Below, one piece after another: positions 7,112-14,820 of a DNA stretch of 45,992 bases (the first letter of the stretch is position 1; every line of letters begins with the position of its first letter). Source of the DNA: Micromonospora sp. KC723 (lineage in GTDB: Bacteria > Actinomycetota > Actinomycetes > Mycobacteriales > Micromonosporaceae); NCBI RefSeq assembly GCF_004348595.1, contig NZ_SMKD01000032.1, positions 1 through 45,992 on the forward strand. Reading direction: 5' to 3'. A program made the translations under genes and the position numbers. Below the pieces are notes generated by a model, which searched no databases, had not been told where the DNA came from, and was given only the letters and a program-made list of their open reading frames with translations.

Positions 7112-9855
7112 GCGTGCTGGCGGTGGCGCGGCGGGTCCGCGCCCACGGCGGCCACTTCCTGCTCCTGGCGGTGCTGGCGCTGGTGACCGCGGTGCTGGTC
7201 ACCGGGGTGCCCCGGGTGGCGGAACGGCTGGCCGGGCAGGGCCTGCGGGCGCAACTGGCCGACCTGCCCGGCGTCCAGCGGGACCTGCGCTACACGAGTA
7301 CGGCCGACGGTCGGTCCTACGGGCCGGGGAGTTTCACCGACCCGCACCGGCGTGAGCTGGACGCGCTGGCGGCGGCGATGCCCGACGCGGTGCGGAAGGC
7401 GCTCGACGAACGGTGGTACACCGCCGACACCGCCTTCAGCCGGCTCACCGGTCCCGAACTCACCGGCGACAAGGGGCTGTTCGACCTGAGCCTGCGGACC
7501 ACCACCGGGCTGACCGAGGCGGCCACCCTGGTCGAGGGCCGGTGGCCCGGGCAGGCGGCCGAGCGGGCGGCGACCGTGGAGGTCGTGCTGGCCGAGCCGG
7601 TGGCCCGCGCGCTCGGCGTACGTGCCGGCAGCCGGCTGCGCGCAGCCCTGCGCACACCCGGCGGCGACGAGTTCGCCGCCGCCGGAGTGGCGGTGGTCGG
7701 CGTGTTCCGCCCGACCGACCCGGCGGGCGGGATCTGGGACGCGCTTCCCTCGGCGCTGCGGCTCACCCCACCCGTGGGTGAGGGTGAGCCGTTCCAGCTG
7801 GTCGGACTGACCGACCCGGCGAGCCTCGACGACCGGGCGGCGGCCGGCTGGCCGGTCGTGGCCGCGTACCGGTACCGGCTGGACCCGGGACGGCTCGCCC
7901 CCGGGCGGCTCGACGAACTGGTGGCCGGTCTCGCCGAGGTGGAGCGCCGGACACCGGCCGGGCTGGAGTTCACCCAGGGCGTCGACGTTCCGTTGCGGCA
8001 GTACGCCGCCGCGCTCGCCGCCGCCCGTACCCTGCTCGCCGTCATCACGGCCGGGGTGCTCGCCACGCTCGCCGGGCTGACCGTGCTGGCCGCCCGACTG
8101 GCGGTACGTCGCCGCCGCGACGAGTACCTGCTGCTGCGCGCCCGTGGCGGCTCGGTCACCACCCTGCTGCGGCGCGGGCTGGCCGAGTCGGTCCTGGTGG
8201 TGCCGGCTGCCGCCGGGGCGGGCTGGCTGCTCGGCGGCCTCTTCCCCGCCGAGCGGTCCGCGGGTGGCACGCCCGCGGCGGCCGTCGGGCCGGCCGTGGT
8301 CGCCGCGGTGCTGGCCACGGTGGCGTTGCCGGCGATGGTGCTGGCCGACCGGCACGGCGGCAGCGGTCGGGGGGACCTGTCCCGGCTCGCCGGTGGCGCC
8401 GGCCGGCTGACCGTCGACGTCACCCTGGTCGGGCTGGCCGGGCTCGGCGCGTTCCTGTTGCGCCGGCGAGGGCTGGTCCTCGGCGGAGCGGTGGATCCGC
8501 TGCTGGTGTCGGTGCCGGTGCTGGTGGCGGTCGCCGCCGCGGTGCTGGCGCTGCGCGCGTACCCGTGGCCGTTGCGGTTGGCCAGCCGGTGGGCCTCACG
8601 GGCGCGGGGTGCGGTGGCGTTCCTCGGCACGGCCCGGGCGGCTCGGGCCGGGGCGGTCGCGCCGCTGGTGGTGGTCGTGCTGGCGATCGCCACCGCGGCG
8701 TTCTGCGCGGTGGTGGCCGGCGGCATCGAGCACGGCCGGGACCGGGCCGTGACCCGCGCGGTGCCGGCCGAGGCGGTGGTCGCCGGGGAGCGGTTCGCTC
8801 CGGACACGGCGGCGGCGCTGGCGGCCCTGCCCGGGGTCCGGGCGGTCAGTTCGGTGCTGGCCGAGCCGGGCCAGCGGCCGTACGCCGACGCCGACGGTCG
8901 TCCCGGCGGGGCCGGCGAGGCGTACGTGCTGCTGGTGGAGCCGGCGGGGTTCGCGGAGGTGGCGCGACGCTCGGGGCTCGACGTGGCCGTGCCGGAGGCG
9001 CTGCGCGGCGACCCGGCGGCCTCCCTGCCGGCGCTGGCGTCGCCGGAGGTCGCGGCCGCCCTCGGCGAGGCGGCGCTGGCCGACCGCGCGGGTCGCCGGC
9101 CCGGCTGGGTGGACGTGCAGGGCAACCGGTTGCCGTTCCGGATCGCCGCTACGGTGCCGCACTTCCCGTTGGTGCCGGCCGACACCGGCCGGTTCCTGGT
9201 GCTGCCCTGGCCGGCGTTGCCGGCCGACGGCCCGCATCCGCTGGCACCGACCGGCTTCCTGCTCGCCTCCGGCGGGCAGGTCGACCCGGCAGCGGTGGCC
9301 CGGGTCGCCGAGGAGGGGCAGGACCGGTACCAGCGCAGCGGTGTGGTGAGCGCGGGGCGGCGTCCGGTGCCGCCGACGGTGACCACCTGGACGGCGGAGC
9401 GGGACCGGCTCGGTGGCAGCGGCGTCAACGGCCTGCTGGTCTTCGGGTTCGTGACCGGCGCGTCGGGTGGCGGCGTGCTGGGCCTGCTGGCGCTGGCCTT
9501 CGCCGTGCTGGCCGGGGCGCGGGGACGCGCCCAGGTGCTGTCCCGGCTGCGCACCATGGGGCTGTCCCGCCGGCAGTGGCGGGGCCTGCTGCTGGTGGAA
9601 CTGGTCCCGCTGGTGCTGGTGTCGGTGCTGACCGGGGCGGTGGTCGGCGCCCTGCTGCCGGTGCTGCTCAACCCGGTGCTGGGGTTGTCCGCGTTCACCG
9701 GCGGCGTGCCGGTGACCGTCCACTTCGCGCCCGGCCTGGTGGCCGGGGCGCTCGGGCTGGCGGTGCTGGCCCTCGCCTTCGCCCTCGCGGTCGAGGCCGT
9801 GAACAACCGCCGGATGCGCCTCGGTGAGGTGCTCCGGCTCGGAGAGGAGAGCTGA
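7108..9855 (+). CDS. FtsX-type ABC transporter permease (second of pair)
   Basis: A 915-residue protein with the same plan as its upstream partner: a first membrane segment near residues 17-34, a large extracellular portion, a middle hydrophobic block, a second extracellular domain and a C-terminal three-segment FtsX module (GVLGLLALAFAVLAGARGR and following). The proteins share layout and short motifs, such as the extracellular VAGVFRP/VVGVFRPTDP element, so they probably arose by duplication and act as a heterodimer. ATG at 7108 overlaps the previous stop and is preceded by GGGGGAGAA. Together with the two ATPase genes that follow it makes one operon. Confidence 0.84.
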   Translation: MSVLAVARRVRAHGGHFLLLAVLALVTAVLVTGVPRVAERLAGQGLRAQLADLPGVQRDLRYTSTADGRSYGPGSFTDPHRRELDALAAAMPDAVRKALDERWYTADTAFSRLTGPELTGDKGLFDLSLRTTTGLTEAATLVEGRWPGQAAERAATVEVVLAEPVARALGVRAGSRLRAALRTPGGDEFAAAGVAVVGVFRPTDPAGGIWDALPSALRLTPPVGEGEPFQLVGLTDPASLDDRAAAGWPVVAAYRYRLDPGRLAPGRLDELVAGLAEVERRTPAGLEFTQGVDVPLRQYAAALAAARTLLAVITAGVLATLAGLTVLAARLAVRRRRDEYLLLRARGGSVTTLLRRGLAESVLVVPAAAGAGWLLGGLFPAERSAGGTPAAAVGPAVVAAVLATVALPAMVLADRHGGSGRGDLSRLAGGAGRLTVDVTLVGLAGLGAFLLRRRGLVLGGAVDPLLVSVPVLVAVAAAVLALRAYPWPLRLASRWASRARGAVAFLGTARAARAGAVAPLVVVVLAIATAAFCAVVAGGIEHGRDRAVTRAVPAEAVVAGERFAPDTAAALAALPGVRAVSSVLAEPGQRPYADADGRPGGAGEAYVLLVEPAGFAEVARRSGLDVAVPEALRGDPAASLPALASPEVAAALGEAALADRAGRRPGWVDVQGNRLPFRIAATVPHFPLVPADTGRFLVLPWPALPADGPHPLAPTGFLLASGGQVDPAAVARVAEEGQDRYQRSGVVSAGRRPVPPTVTTWTAERDRLGGSGVNGLLVFGFVTGASGGGVLGLLALAFAVLAGARGRAQVLSRLRTMGLSRRQWRGLLLVELVPLVLVSVLTGAVVGALLPVLLNPVLGLSAFTGGVPVTVHFAPGLVAGALGLAVLALAFALAVEAVNNRRMRLGEVLRLGEES

Positions 9856-9856
9856 G

Positions 9857-10837
9857 ATGACCGCGACCGCCGAGAGCGAGGGCGTGCCGGACCTGGCCGA
9901 GCTGCAACGGCGGGCCGCGCGGCGCGCCGCCGAGCGGGCCGGTGGGCGGGACCGCCTGCGCGGCCACATCGTCTGTGACGGCCTGGTCCGCATCTTCAAG
10001 AGCGAGGGCGTCGAGGTGGTCGCCCTCCAGGGGTTGGACCTGGTCATCGACCGGGGAGAGTTGGTGGCGATCGTCGGGGCGTCCGGCTCGGGGAAGTCGA
10101 CGCTGCTGAACATCCTCTCCGGGCTGGACACCCCGACCGCCGGGATCGCCCGGGTGGCCGACTACGACCTGCTCACCCTGTCGCACCGGCGGCGGTTGAG
10201 CTACCGGCGGAAGGTGGTCGGCTTCGTCTGGCAGCAGACCGGCCGGAACCTGCTGCCGTACCTGACGGCGCGGGAGAACGTCGAGCTGCCGATGCGGTTG
10301 GCCGGCCGCGCCGGTGGGCGTCGGGCCCGGCGGACGCGGGCCGGGGAACTGCTGGAGACGGTCGGGGTGGGGCACTGCGCGGACCGCCGGCCCGGCCAGC
10401 TCAGCGGTGGTGAGCAGCAGCGGTGCGCGATCGCCGTGGCGGTGGCGAACGATCCGGAGGTGCTCTTCGCCGACGAGCCAACCGGCGAGCTGGACGAGGC
10501 CACCGGGGCGGAGGTGTTCGCGGCGCTGCGCGCCATCAACGCCGAGCTGGGCGTGACCGTCGTGGTGGTCACCCACGACCAGGCCGTGGCCACGCAGGTC
10601 CGCCGGACCGTCGCGATCCGCGACGGCCGAACCAGCTCAGAGGTACGCCGGACCGCGCGGATCGGCGCGGACGGCAGCGCCGAGCTGGTCAGCGAGGAGT
10701 ACGCGGTACTCGACCGGGCCGGTCGCATGCAGCTGCCGGCGGCCTTCGTGGACGCCCTGTCGCTGCGCGACCGGGTCCGCCTCACCCTGGAACCGGACCA
10801 CGTGCGGGTCCGCCCCGGCGAACGGAGTGACTCATGA
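9857..10837 (+). CDS. ABC transporter ATPase with AbrB-like C-terminal extension
   Basis: A 326-residue LolD/MacB-class ATPase that would power the FtsX pair. Walker A is GASGSGKST at about 74-82, the signature is LSGGEQQR and Walker B ends in VLFADEPTGELD. Two parts are extra compared with a standard 230-residue subunit. The N-terminus has about 35 Arg/Ala/Glu-rich residues. The C-terminus, after the nucleotide domain, carries about 40 residues reading GRMQLPAAFVDALSLRDRVRLTLEPDHVRVRP, which resembles an AbrB/SpoVT swapped-hairpin DNA-binding element. The start is ATG at 9857, one base after the preceding stop, with GGAGAGGAG upstream. Confidence 0.88.
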   Translation: MTATAESEGVPDLAELQRRAARRAAERAGGRDRLRGHIVCDGLVRIFKSEGVEVVALQGLDLVIDRGELVAIVGASGSGKSTLLNILSGLDTPTAGIARVADYDLLTLSHRRRLSYRRKVVGFVWQQTGRNLLPYLTARENVELPMRLAGRAGGRRARRTRAGELLETVGVGHCADRRPGQLSGGEQQRCAIAVAVANDPEVLFADEPTGELDEATGAEVFAALRAINAELGVTVVVVTHDQAVATQVRRTVAIRDGRTSSEVRRTARIGADGSAELVSEEYAVLDRAGRMQLPAAFVDALSLRDRVRLTLEPDHVRVRPGERSDS

Positions 10838-11541
10838 GCGAGCGGATCACGGCCGGTCCGGCCGTTGACGAGGTGGTCTGCGTGCAGGGGGTGAGCCGGA
10901 CCTTCGGCCGGGGCGCGCGGGCGGTGCGGGCGGTGCGGGACGTGTCGTTCCGGGCTGTTCGGGGAGAGTTGGTGGCGGTGCGGGGCCGCTCCGGCGCCGG
11001 CAAGACCACCCTGCTGAACCTCGTCGGCGGGCTGGACCGGCCGGACAGCGGCCGGGTGCGGGTGGCGGGGCACGACGTGACCGCCGCCAGCGAGGCCGAG
11101 CTACTGCGGTTGCGACGGGGCACGGTGGGGTTCGTGTTCCAGACGTTCGGGCTGGTGCCGATCCTGTCGGCGGCGGAGAACGTCGGGGTGCCGCTGCGCC
11201 TGGCCCGGGTGCCGGCGGCGCGGCGGGAGGAGCGGGTCGCGATGTTGCTGGAACTGGTCGGGCTGGGCGGGCACGCGGCGCAGCGGCCGTACGAGCTCTC
11301 CGGCGGGCAGCAGCAGCGCGTGGCGGTGGCCCGGGCGCTGGCGAACGAGCCGGACCTGCTGATCGCCGACGAGCCGACCGGTCAGCTCGACTCGGAGACC
11401 GGGCGTTCCATCATGGACCTGCTGCGCGCGGTGGTGCACGCACGGGGCATGACCGCGCTCGTCGCCACGCACGATCCGGCCCTGATCGAGCTGGCCGACC
11501 GTACCCTCACCCTCCGCGACGGCCACCTCCTCCCCGACTGA
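10834..11541 (+). CDS. ABC transporter ATPase, LolD/MacB class
   Basis: A 235-residue nucleotide-binding subunit of standard length. Walker A GRSGAGKTT lies at about 51-59, the Q-loop is FVFQTFGLVP, the signature LSGGQQQRVAVARAL, Walker B LLIADEPTGQLDSETG and the H-loop histidine is in VATHDP. The start overlaps the previous stop (ATGA). As last gene of the four-gene operon it gives the exporter two non-identical ATPases, matching its two non-identical permeases. Confidence 0.92.
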   Translation: MSERITAGPAVDEVVCVQGVSRTFGRGARAVRAVRDVSFRAVRGELVAVRGRSGAGKTTLLNLVGGLDRPDSGRVRVAGHDVTAASEAELLRLRRGTVGFVFQTFGLVPILSAAENVGVPLRLARVPAARREERVAMLLELVGLGGHAAQRPYELSGGQQQRVAVARALANEPDLLIADEPTGQLDSETGRSIMDLLRAVVHARGMTALVATHDPALIELADRTLTLRDGHLLPD

Positions 11542-11634
11542 CCCCGCCCCTCCGGCGTCGGTCACGACGTCGGCCGGTTCGTCCGTCCGGAGCGTGCCCA
11601 CCCGATGCTGAACGACGGGGCTGTCGGGAAGGGG

Positions 11635-12087
11635 CTACAGGGAGAGTTTGAAGCCGTCGTGGGTGGGAGCGAAGCCGAGGGCGCGGTAGAAGCGGTGGGC
11701 GTCGGCGCGGGACTTGTCGCTGGTGAGCTGCACCAGGCCGCAGCCCCGCTGGCGGGCCTGGTCGACCGCCCACTCCATGAGCCGCCGGCCCAGCCCCTGC
11801 CCGCGCAGGTCGGAGCGGACCCGGACCGACTCGATCAGGGCCCGCTCGGCGCCGTGCCGGCCCAGCCCGGGAATGTAGGTGAGCTGTAGGCAGCCGATGA
11901 GTTCGCCGGCCCGTTCGGCGACGATCTGCTGGTTGCGTGGGTCGGCGGTGATGTCCGCGAACGCCCGCTCGTACGCCTCGTCCACGTCGGGGGTGTCGCG
12001 GGTGACGCCGAGCACGTCGTCGGCGAGCAGGGCGAGGATCGCCGGCAGGTCCGCCCGGACCGCCTCCCGGAAGATCAATTCGGTCAT
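11635..12087 (-). CDS. GNAT N-acetyltransferase
   Basis: A 150-residue acetyltransferase of unknown substrate. It opens with MTELIFREAVRADLPAIL, the usual first strand and helix of the GNAT fold. The acetyl-CoA binding motif is VRVRSDLRGQGLGRRLMEWAV, and ADAHRFYRALGFAPTHDGFKLSL is the C-terminal motif. ATG at 12087 fits the homology; another in-frame ATG lies at 12105 and neither has a strong ribosome site. It is convergent with the ABC operon (93-base gap) and may be unrelated to it. Confidence 0.88.
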   Translation of the reverse strand: MTELIFREAVRADLPAILALLADDVLGVTRDTPDVDEAYERAFADITADPRNQQIVAERAGELIGCLQLTYIPGLGRHGAERALIESVRVRSDLRGQGLGRRLMEWAVDQARQRGCGLVQLTSDKSRADAHRFYRALGFAPTHDGFKLSL

Positions 12088-12149
12088 TGCCGGAGCCTGC
12101 CACATGGCGCAGGAGGAGCCGACGGCGCCCACCGGCGGCGGGCCCGCCG

Positions 12150-13319
12150 TCACCGCCGGTCCCGCCAGCTACGCAGCGCCCACCACCAGCGCAGGACCTC
12201 CAGCGCCGGCCAGCCGCCGGCGCCCTCCCCGGTCGAGGACGCCGGGAACCCGGTGAGTTCCCGCAGCCGGCGCAGCCGGTAACGGACGGTGTTCGGGTGC
12301 ACGTGCAGCACGGTGGCGGCCTGGTCCAGCCGCTGCCCGTGGTCCAGCCAGGTCAGCGCGGTCGAGGCCAGCTCCCGGTGAAACCCGTCCGCCGGGTCCA
12401 GAGCCGCCAGCAGGGTGGTGCCGAGCAGTGCCGCCAGCGCCGGCTGGGCGGCCAGGGCGGTCTCTGTGGCCAGGTCCGTCACGTCGCGCAGCCCGCGTCG
12501 CCCGTGGCGGGCCGCCACCCGCAGGGCGGCCAGGCAGAGGCCGTACATCTGCGGCATCCGATCCAGCGGGCCGGCGGGCGCGGTGACCAGCAGGACCGCC
12601 GGATCGAGCCGATCGGCGGGCGGCAGCCGGGGGGCCAGTCCGGCCAGCCGGTCCTCGACCGTGCCGACGACAGCGCCGTGTCGGGCGAGCCGGCGGGCCA
12701 ACGCGTGGGTCCGGACCGGGTCGCCGCCGTCGGCCACCAGGCAGTGGTACGACCCCTCGGCGCGCAGCCCGAACCGGGTCAGCTCCTCCGTCGTCGGCGG
12801 CACCGGTCCGCCGAGCAGCAACCGCCGCACCAGCCGGGTCCGTGGTTCCTGCCCGGCTCGGGCCAGGTCCCGTTCGGCATGGCGGTGGCCGTCGACCAGG
12901 GCGCGTTCCAGCGCGGCGGCGTACCGGCCGATGGTGACCAGCCCGTCCAACAGCACCTCGTCGGGGATGCCGGCGGTCCGGCCGTGCCGGATCACCAGTT
13001 CCACCGCCCGGTCCCGGCCGGCCTGCACGCCGCGCAGCAAGCCGGCGACGGAGATCCCCTGGGCGGCCCGGTCGGCACCCAGGCGGCGGGCCTCGGCGAA
13101 GTCCCGCTCGCCCGGGTCGACCCGGTCCTCCAGGGCGGTGAGTCCGCAAATGAGCAGGATGGTGACCTGGCGGCGGACCTCCGCCGGCGGGAGCCGGGCC
13201 ACCTCGGGGGAGTACGCCCGGGCCGCGCCCACCACCTCCTCGATGGCCGTCGGGTCCGCGACCAGGCCGCGCAGCAGGGCGCCGAAGGTGGTGACGTGCT
13301 CCGTGTCCGGCGTCGTCAT
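12150..13319 (-). CDS. PucR/CdaR-family transcriptional regulator
   Basis: A 389-residue DNA-binding protein. The C-terminal 60 residues contain the PucR helix-turn-helix: LDQAATVLHVHPNTVRYRLRRLRELTG. The N-terminal part (FGALLRGLVADPTAIEEVV to about residue 160) looks like the RsbRD-N-like helical sensor region common in this family, and the middle is a GGDEF-like domain with weak conservation. ATG at 13319 has GGAGG close upstream. It is divergent from a secreted beta-propeller gene, and an 18-bp palindrome at 13413-13430 lies between them, so the regulator probably controls itself and that neighbour. Inducer unknown. Confidence 0.87.
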   Translation of the reverse strand: MTTPDTEHVTTFGALLRGLVADPTAIEEVVGAARAYSPEVARLPPAEVRRQVTILLICGLTALEDRVDPGERDFAEARRLGADRAAQGISVAGLLRGVQAGRDRAVELVIRHGRTAGIPDEVLLDGLVTIGRYAAALERALVDGHRHAERDLARAGQEPRTRLVRRLLLGGPVPPTTEELTRFGLRAEGSYHCLVADGGDPVRTHALARRLARHGAVVGTVEDRLAGLAPRLPPADRLDPAVLLVTAPAGPLDRMPQMYGLCLAALRVAARHGRRGLRDVTDLATETALAAQPALAALLGTTLLAALDPADGFHRELASTALTWLDHGQRLDQAATVLHVHPNTVRYRLRRLRELTGFPASSTGEGAGGWPALEVLRWWWALRSWRDRR

Positions 13320-13412
13320 CGCCGCCTCCGGTTGTCGTCGGGCCACAAGGGACCGCCCGTGGTTTTGGCGTCCGGCGCCTATCCGCGGTGTCGGGCGGGT
13401 TGGTCTCCTTTT

Positions 13413-13430
13413 TGTTACCGCAAGGTAACA
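13413..13430. promoter_or_regulatory. 18-bp palindrome, likely operator between divergent genes
   Basis: TGTTACCGCAAGGTAACA has perfect 7-bp arms around GCAA. It lies 94 bases from the PucR-type start and 44 bases from the start of the propeller gene, and it follows an unusual T-run (TTTTTG) in otherwise GC-rich DNA. Position and symmetry fit a dimeric regulator's operator; the obvious candidate is the adjacent PucR-type protein, but TetR-type proteins also use such sites. Confidence 0.6.
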
Positions 13431-13473
13431 CCGATCCGCGTCGATGTCGCACCCGGTCTTCCAGGAGGGGCCC

Positions 13474-14781
13474 ATGGCACCCGTACCGCCCGTCCCCGCA
13501 CCGCCGTCCCCGCGTCGCCGCCGCGCGGTCCTCGGCGCGCTCACCGCGCTCGCCGTCACCGCCGTCCCCTCCGCCGTGGTGGGTGCGCCCACCGCCGCCG
13601 CCTCCGCCCCGGTGCTGGCCGCGCCGGGCGCCGTGTTGCAGGAGGTGATGTTCGTCGGCAACAACTGGGAGGGCACCGCCGACGTCATCCGCTCCCGTGG
13701 CGACTACGCCCGGCTGGGGCGGATCAACGTGGTCCCCGACCGGGCGGAACGGCTCCGGGAGATCTACCTCAACCCGATCAGGCTGGCGTTCTTCCTCGGC
13801 ATCCGGCAGGGCCCCGGCGAGGGCAACGACCAGTTGGTCGACGACATGTACACCACCCCCGACGGCGAAGCCCTGGTGGTGTCCCGACCCAGCTTCGCCG
13901 ACGTGGTCTCGGTCGACCTGGCCACCGGGACGATCAACTGGCGGTTCCCGGTCTCCGGCTTCCGCTCCGACCACATGGCGGTGTCACCGGACGGCACCCG
14001 GGTCGCCGTCTCCGCCTCCACCGGGAACACCGTGCACGTGCTGGACATCGTCACCGGCCGGCAAGTCGGCTCCTTCGCCACCGGCGACAAGCCGCACGAG
14101 AACATCTTCGCCGGCGGCGGGCGCTACCTGTGGAACATGTCCATCGGCGAGGTGAACACCGCACTGGACGCGCCCTGGCTCGACTGGACCAAGGGTGACC
14201 GGCGCATCACCATCGCCGACACCCGCACCTTCCAGGTGGTGAAGGTGATCGACATGCGGCAGCGCCTCGACGCGGCGGGTCGCAACGACCTCTCCGACGC
14301 CGTCCGCCCCGCCGTCCTCACCCCCGACGAGCGAACCCTCTACTTCCAGGTCTCCTTCTTCCACGGCGTCGTCGAGTACGACGTGGCCGGCGACCGGATC
14401 ACCCGGGTCAGGGAACTGCCGAAGAACCCGGCCACCAGCGAGGACCGGACCACCTGGGTGAACGACTCCCGGCACCACGGCATGTCGATCAGCCCCGACG
14501 GGGCCAAGCTCTGCGTGGCCGGCACCATGGACGACTACGCCACCATCGTGGACCGCGCCACCCTGCGCGAGGGGCCGCTGGTGACCGCGAGCAAGCCGTA
14601 CTGGGCCACCGTCAGCTCCGACGGCCGGGACTGCGTGATCTCCGAGGCCGGCGCCGACCGGGTCACCGCGATCAACTTCGCCACCGGCCAGAAGGTGGCC
14701 AGCGTGCCCGTCGGCGACCACCCGCAGCGGGTCCGCGTCGGTCGCATCCCGGCCGACTGGACCGCGCCGCCGACCCGGTGA
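13474..14781 (+). CDS. Secreted YVTN/WD40-like beta-propeller protein
   Basis: A 435-residue exported protein. ATG at 13474 follows GGAGG at a good distance. The N-terminus carries RRRRAVLGALTALAVTAVPSAVVG, a signal that may use the Tat route. The mature part has repeated blade motifs of the YVTN type: YTTPDGEALVVSRPSFADVVSVDLATG, MAVSPDGTRVAVSASTGNTVHVLDIVTG, VLTPDERTLYFQVSFFHGVVEYDV, MSISPDGAKLCVAGTMDDYATIVD and VSSDGRDCVISEAGADRVTAINFATG. Such propellers bind ligands or partners, or have lactonase or dehydrogenase activity; no catalytic motif decides. Control by the divergent PucR-type regulator is inferred. Confidence 0.82.
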   Translation: MAPVPPVPAPPSPRRRRAVLGALTALAVTAVPSAVVGAPTAAASAPVLAAPGAVLQEVMFVGNNWEGTADVIRSRGDYARLGRINVVPDRAERLREIYLNPIRLAFFLGIRQGPGEGNDQLVDDMYTTPDGEALVVSRPSFADVVSVDLATGTINWRFPVSGFRSDHMAVSPDGTRVAVSASTGNTVHVLDIVTGRQVGSFATGDKPHENIFAGGGRYLWNMSIGEVNTALDAPWLDWTKGDRRITIADTRTFQVVKVIDMRQRLDAAGRNDLSDAVRPAVLTPDERTLYFQVSFFHGVVEYDVAGDRITRVRELPKNPATSEDRTTWVNDSRHHGMSISPDGAKLCVAGTMDDYATIVDRATLREGPLVTASKPYWATVSSDGRDCVISEAGADRVTAINFATGQKVASVPVGDHPQRVRVGRIPADWTAPPTR

Positions 14782-14789
14782 GCGGACCC

Positions 14790-14814
14790 GGCCCGCCGGC
14801 GCCGCCGGCGGGCC
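14790..14814. terminator. Bidirectional hairpin terminator between convergent genes
   Basis: GGCCCGCCGGC and GCCGGCGGGCC form a perfect 11-bp stem with a 3-base loop in the 39-base gap between the ends of the propeller gene and the peptidase gene. There is no T-run, as is common in actinobacteria. Confidence 0.7.
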
Positions 14815-14820
14815 GGCGGG

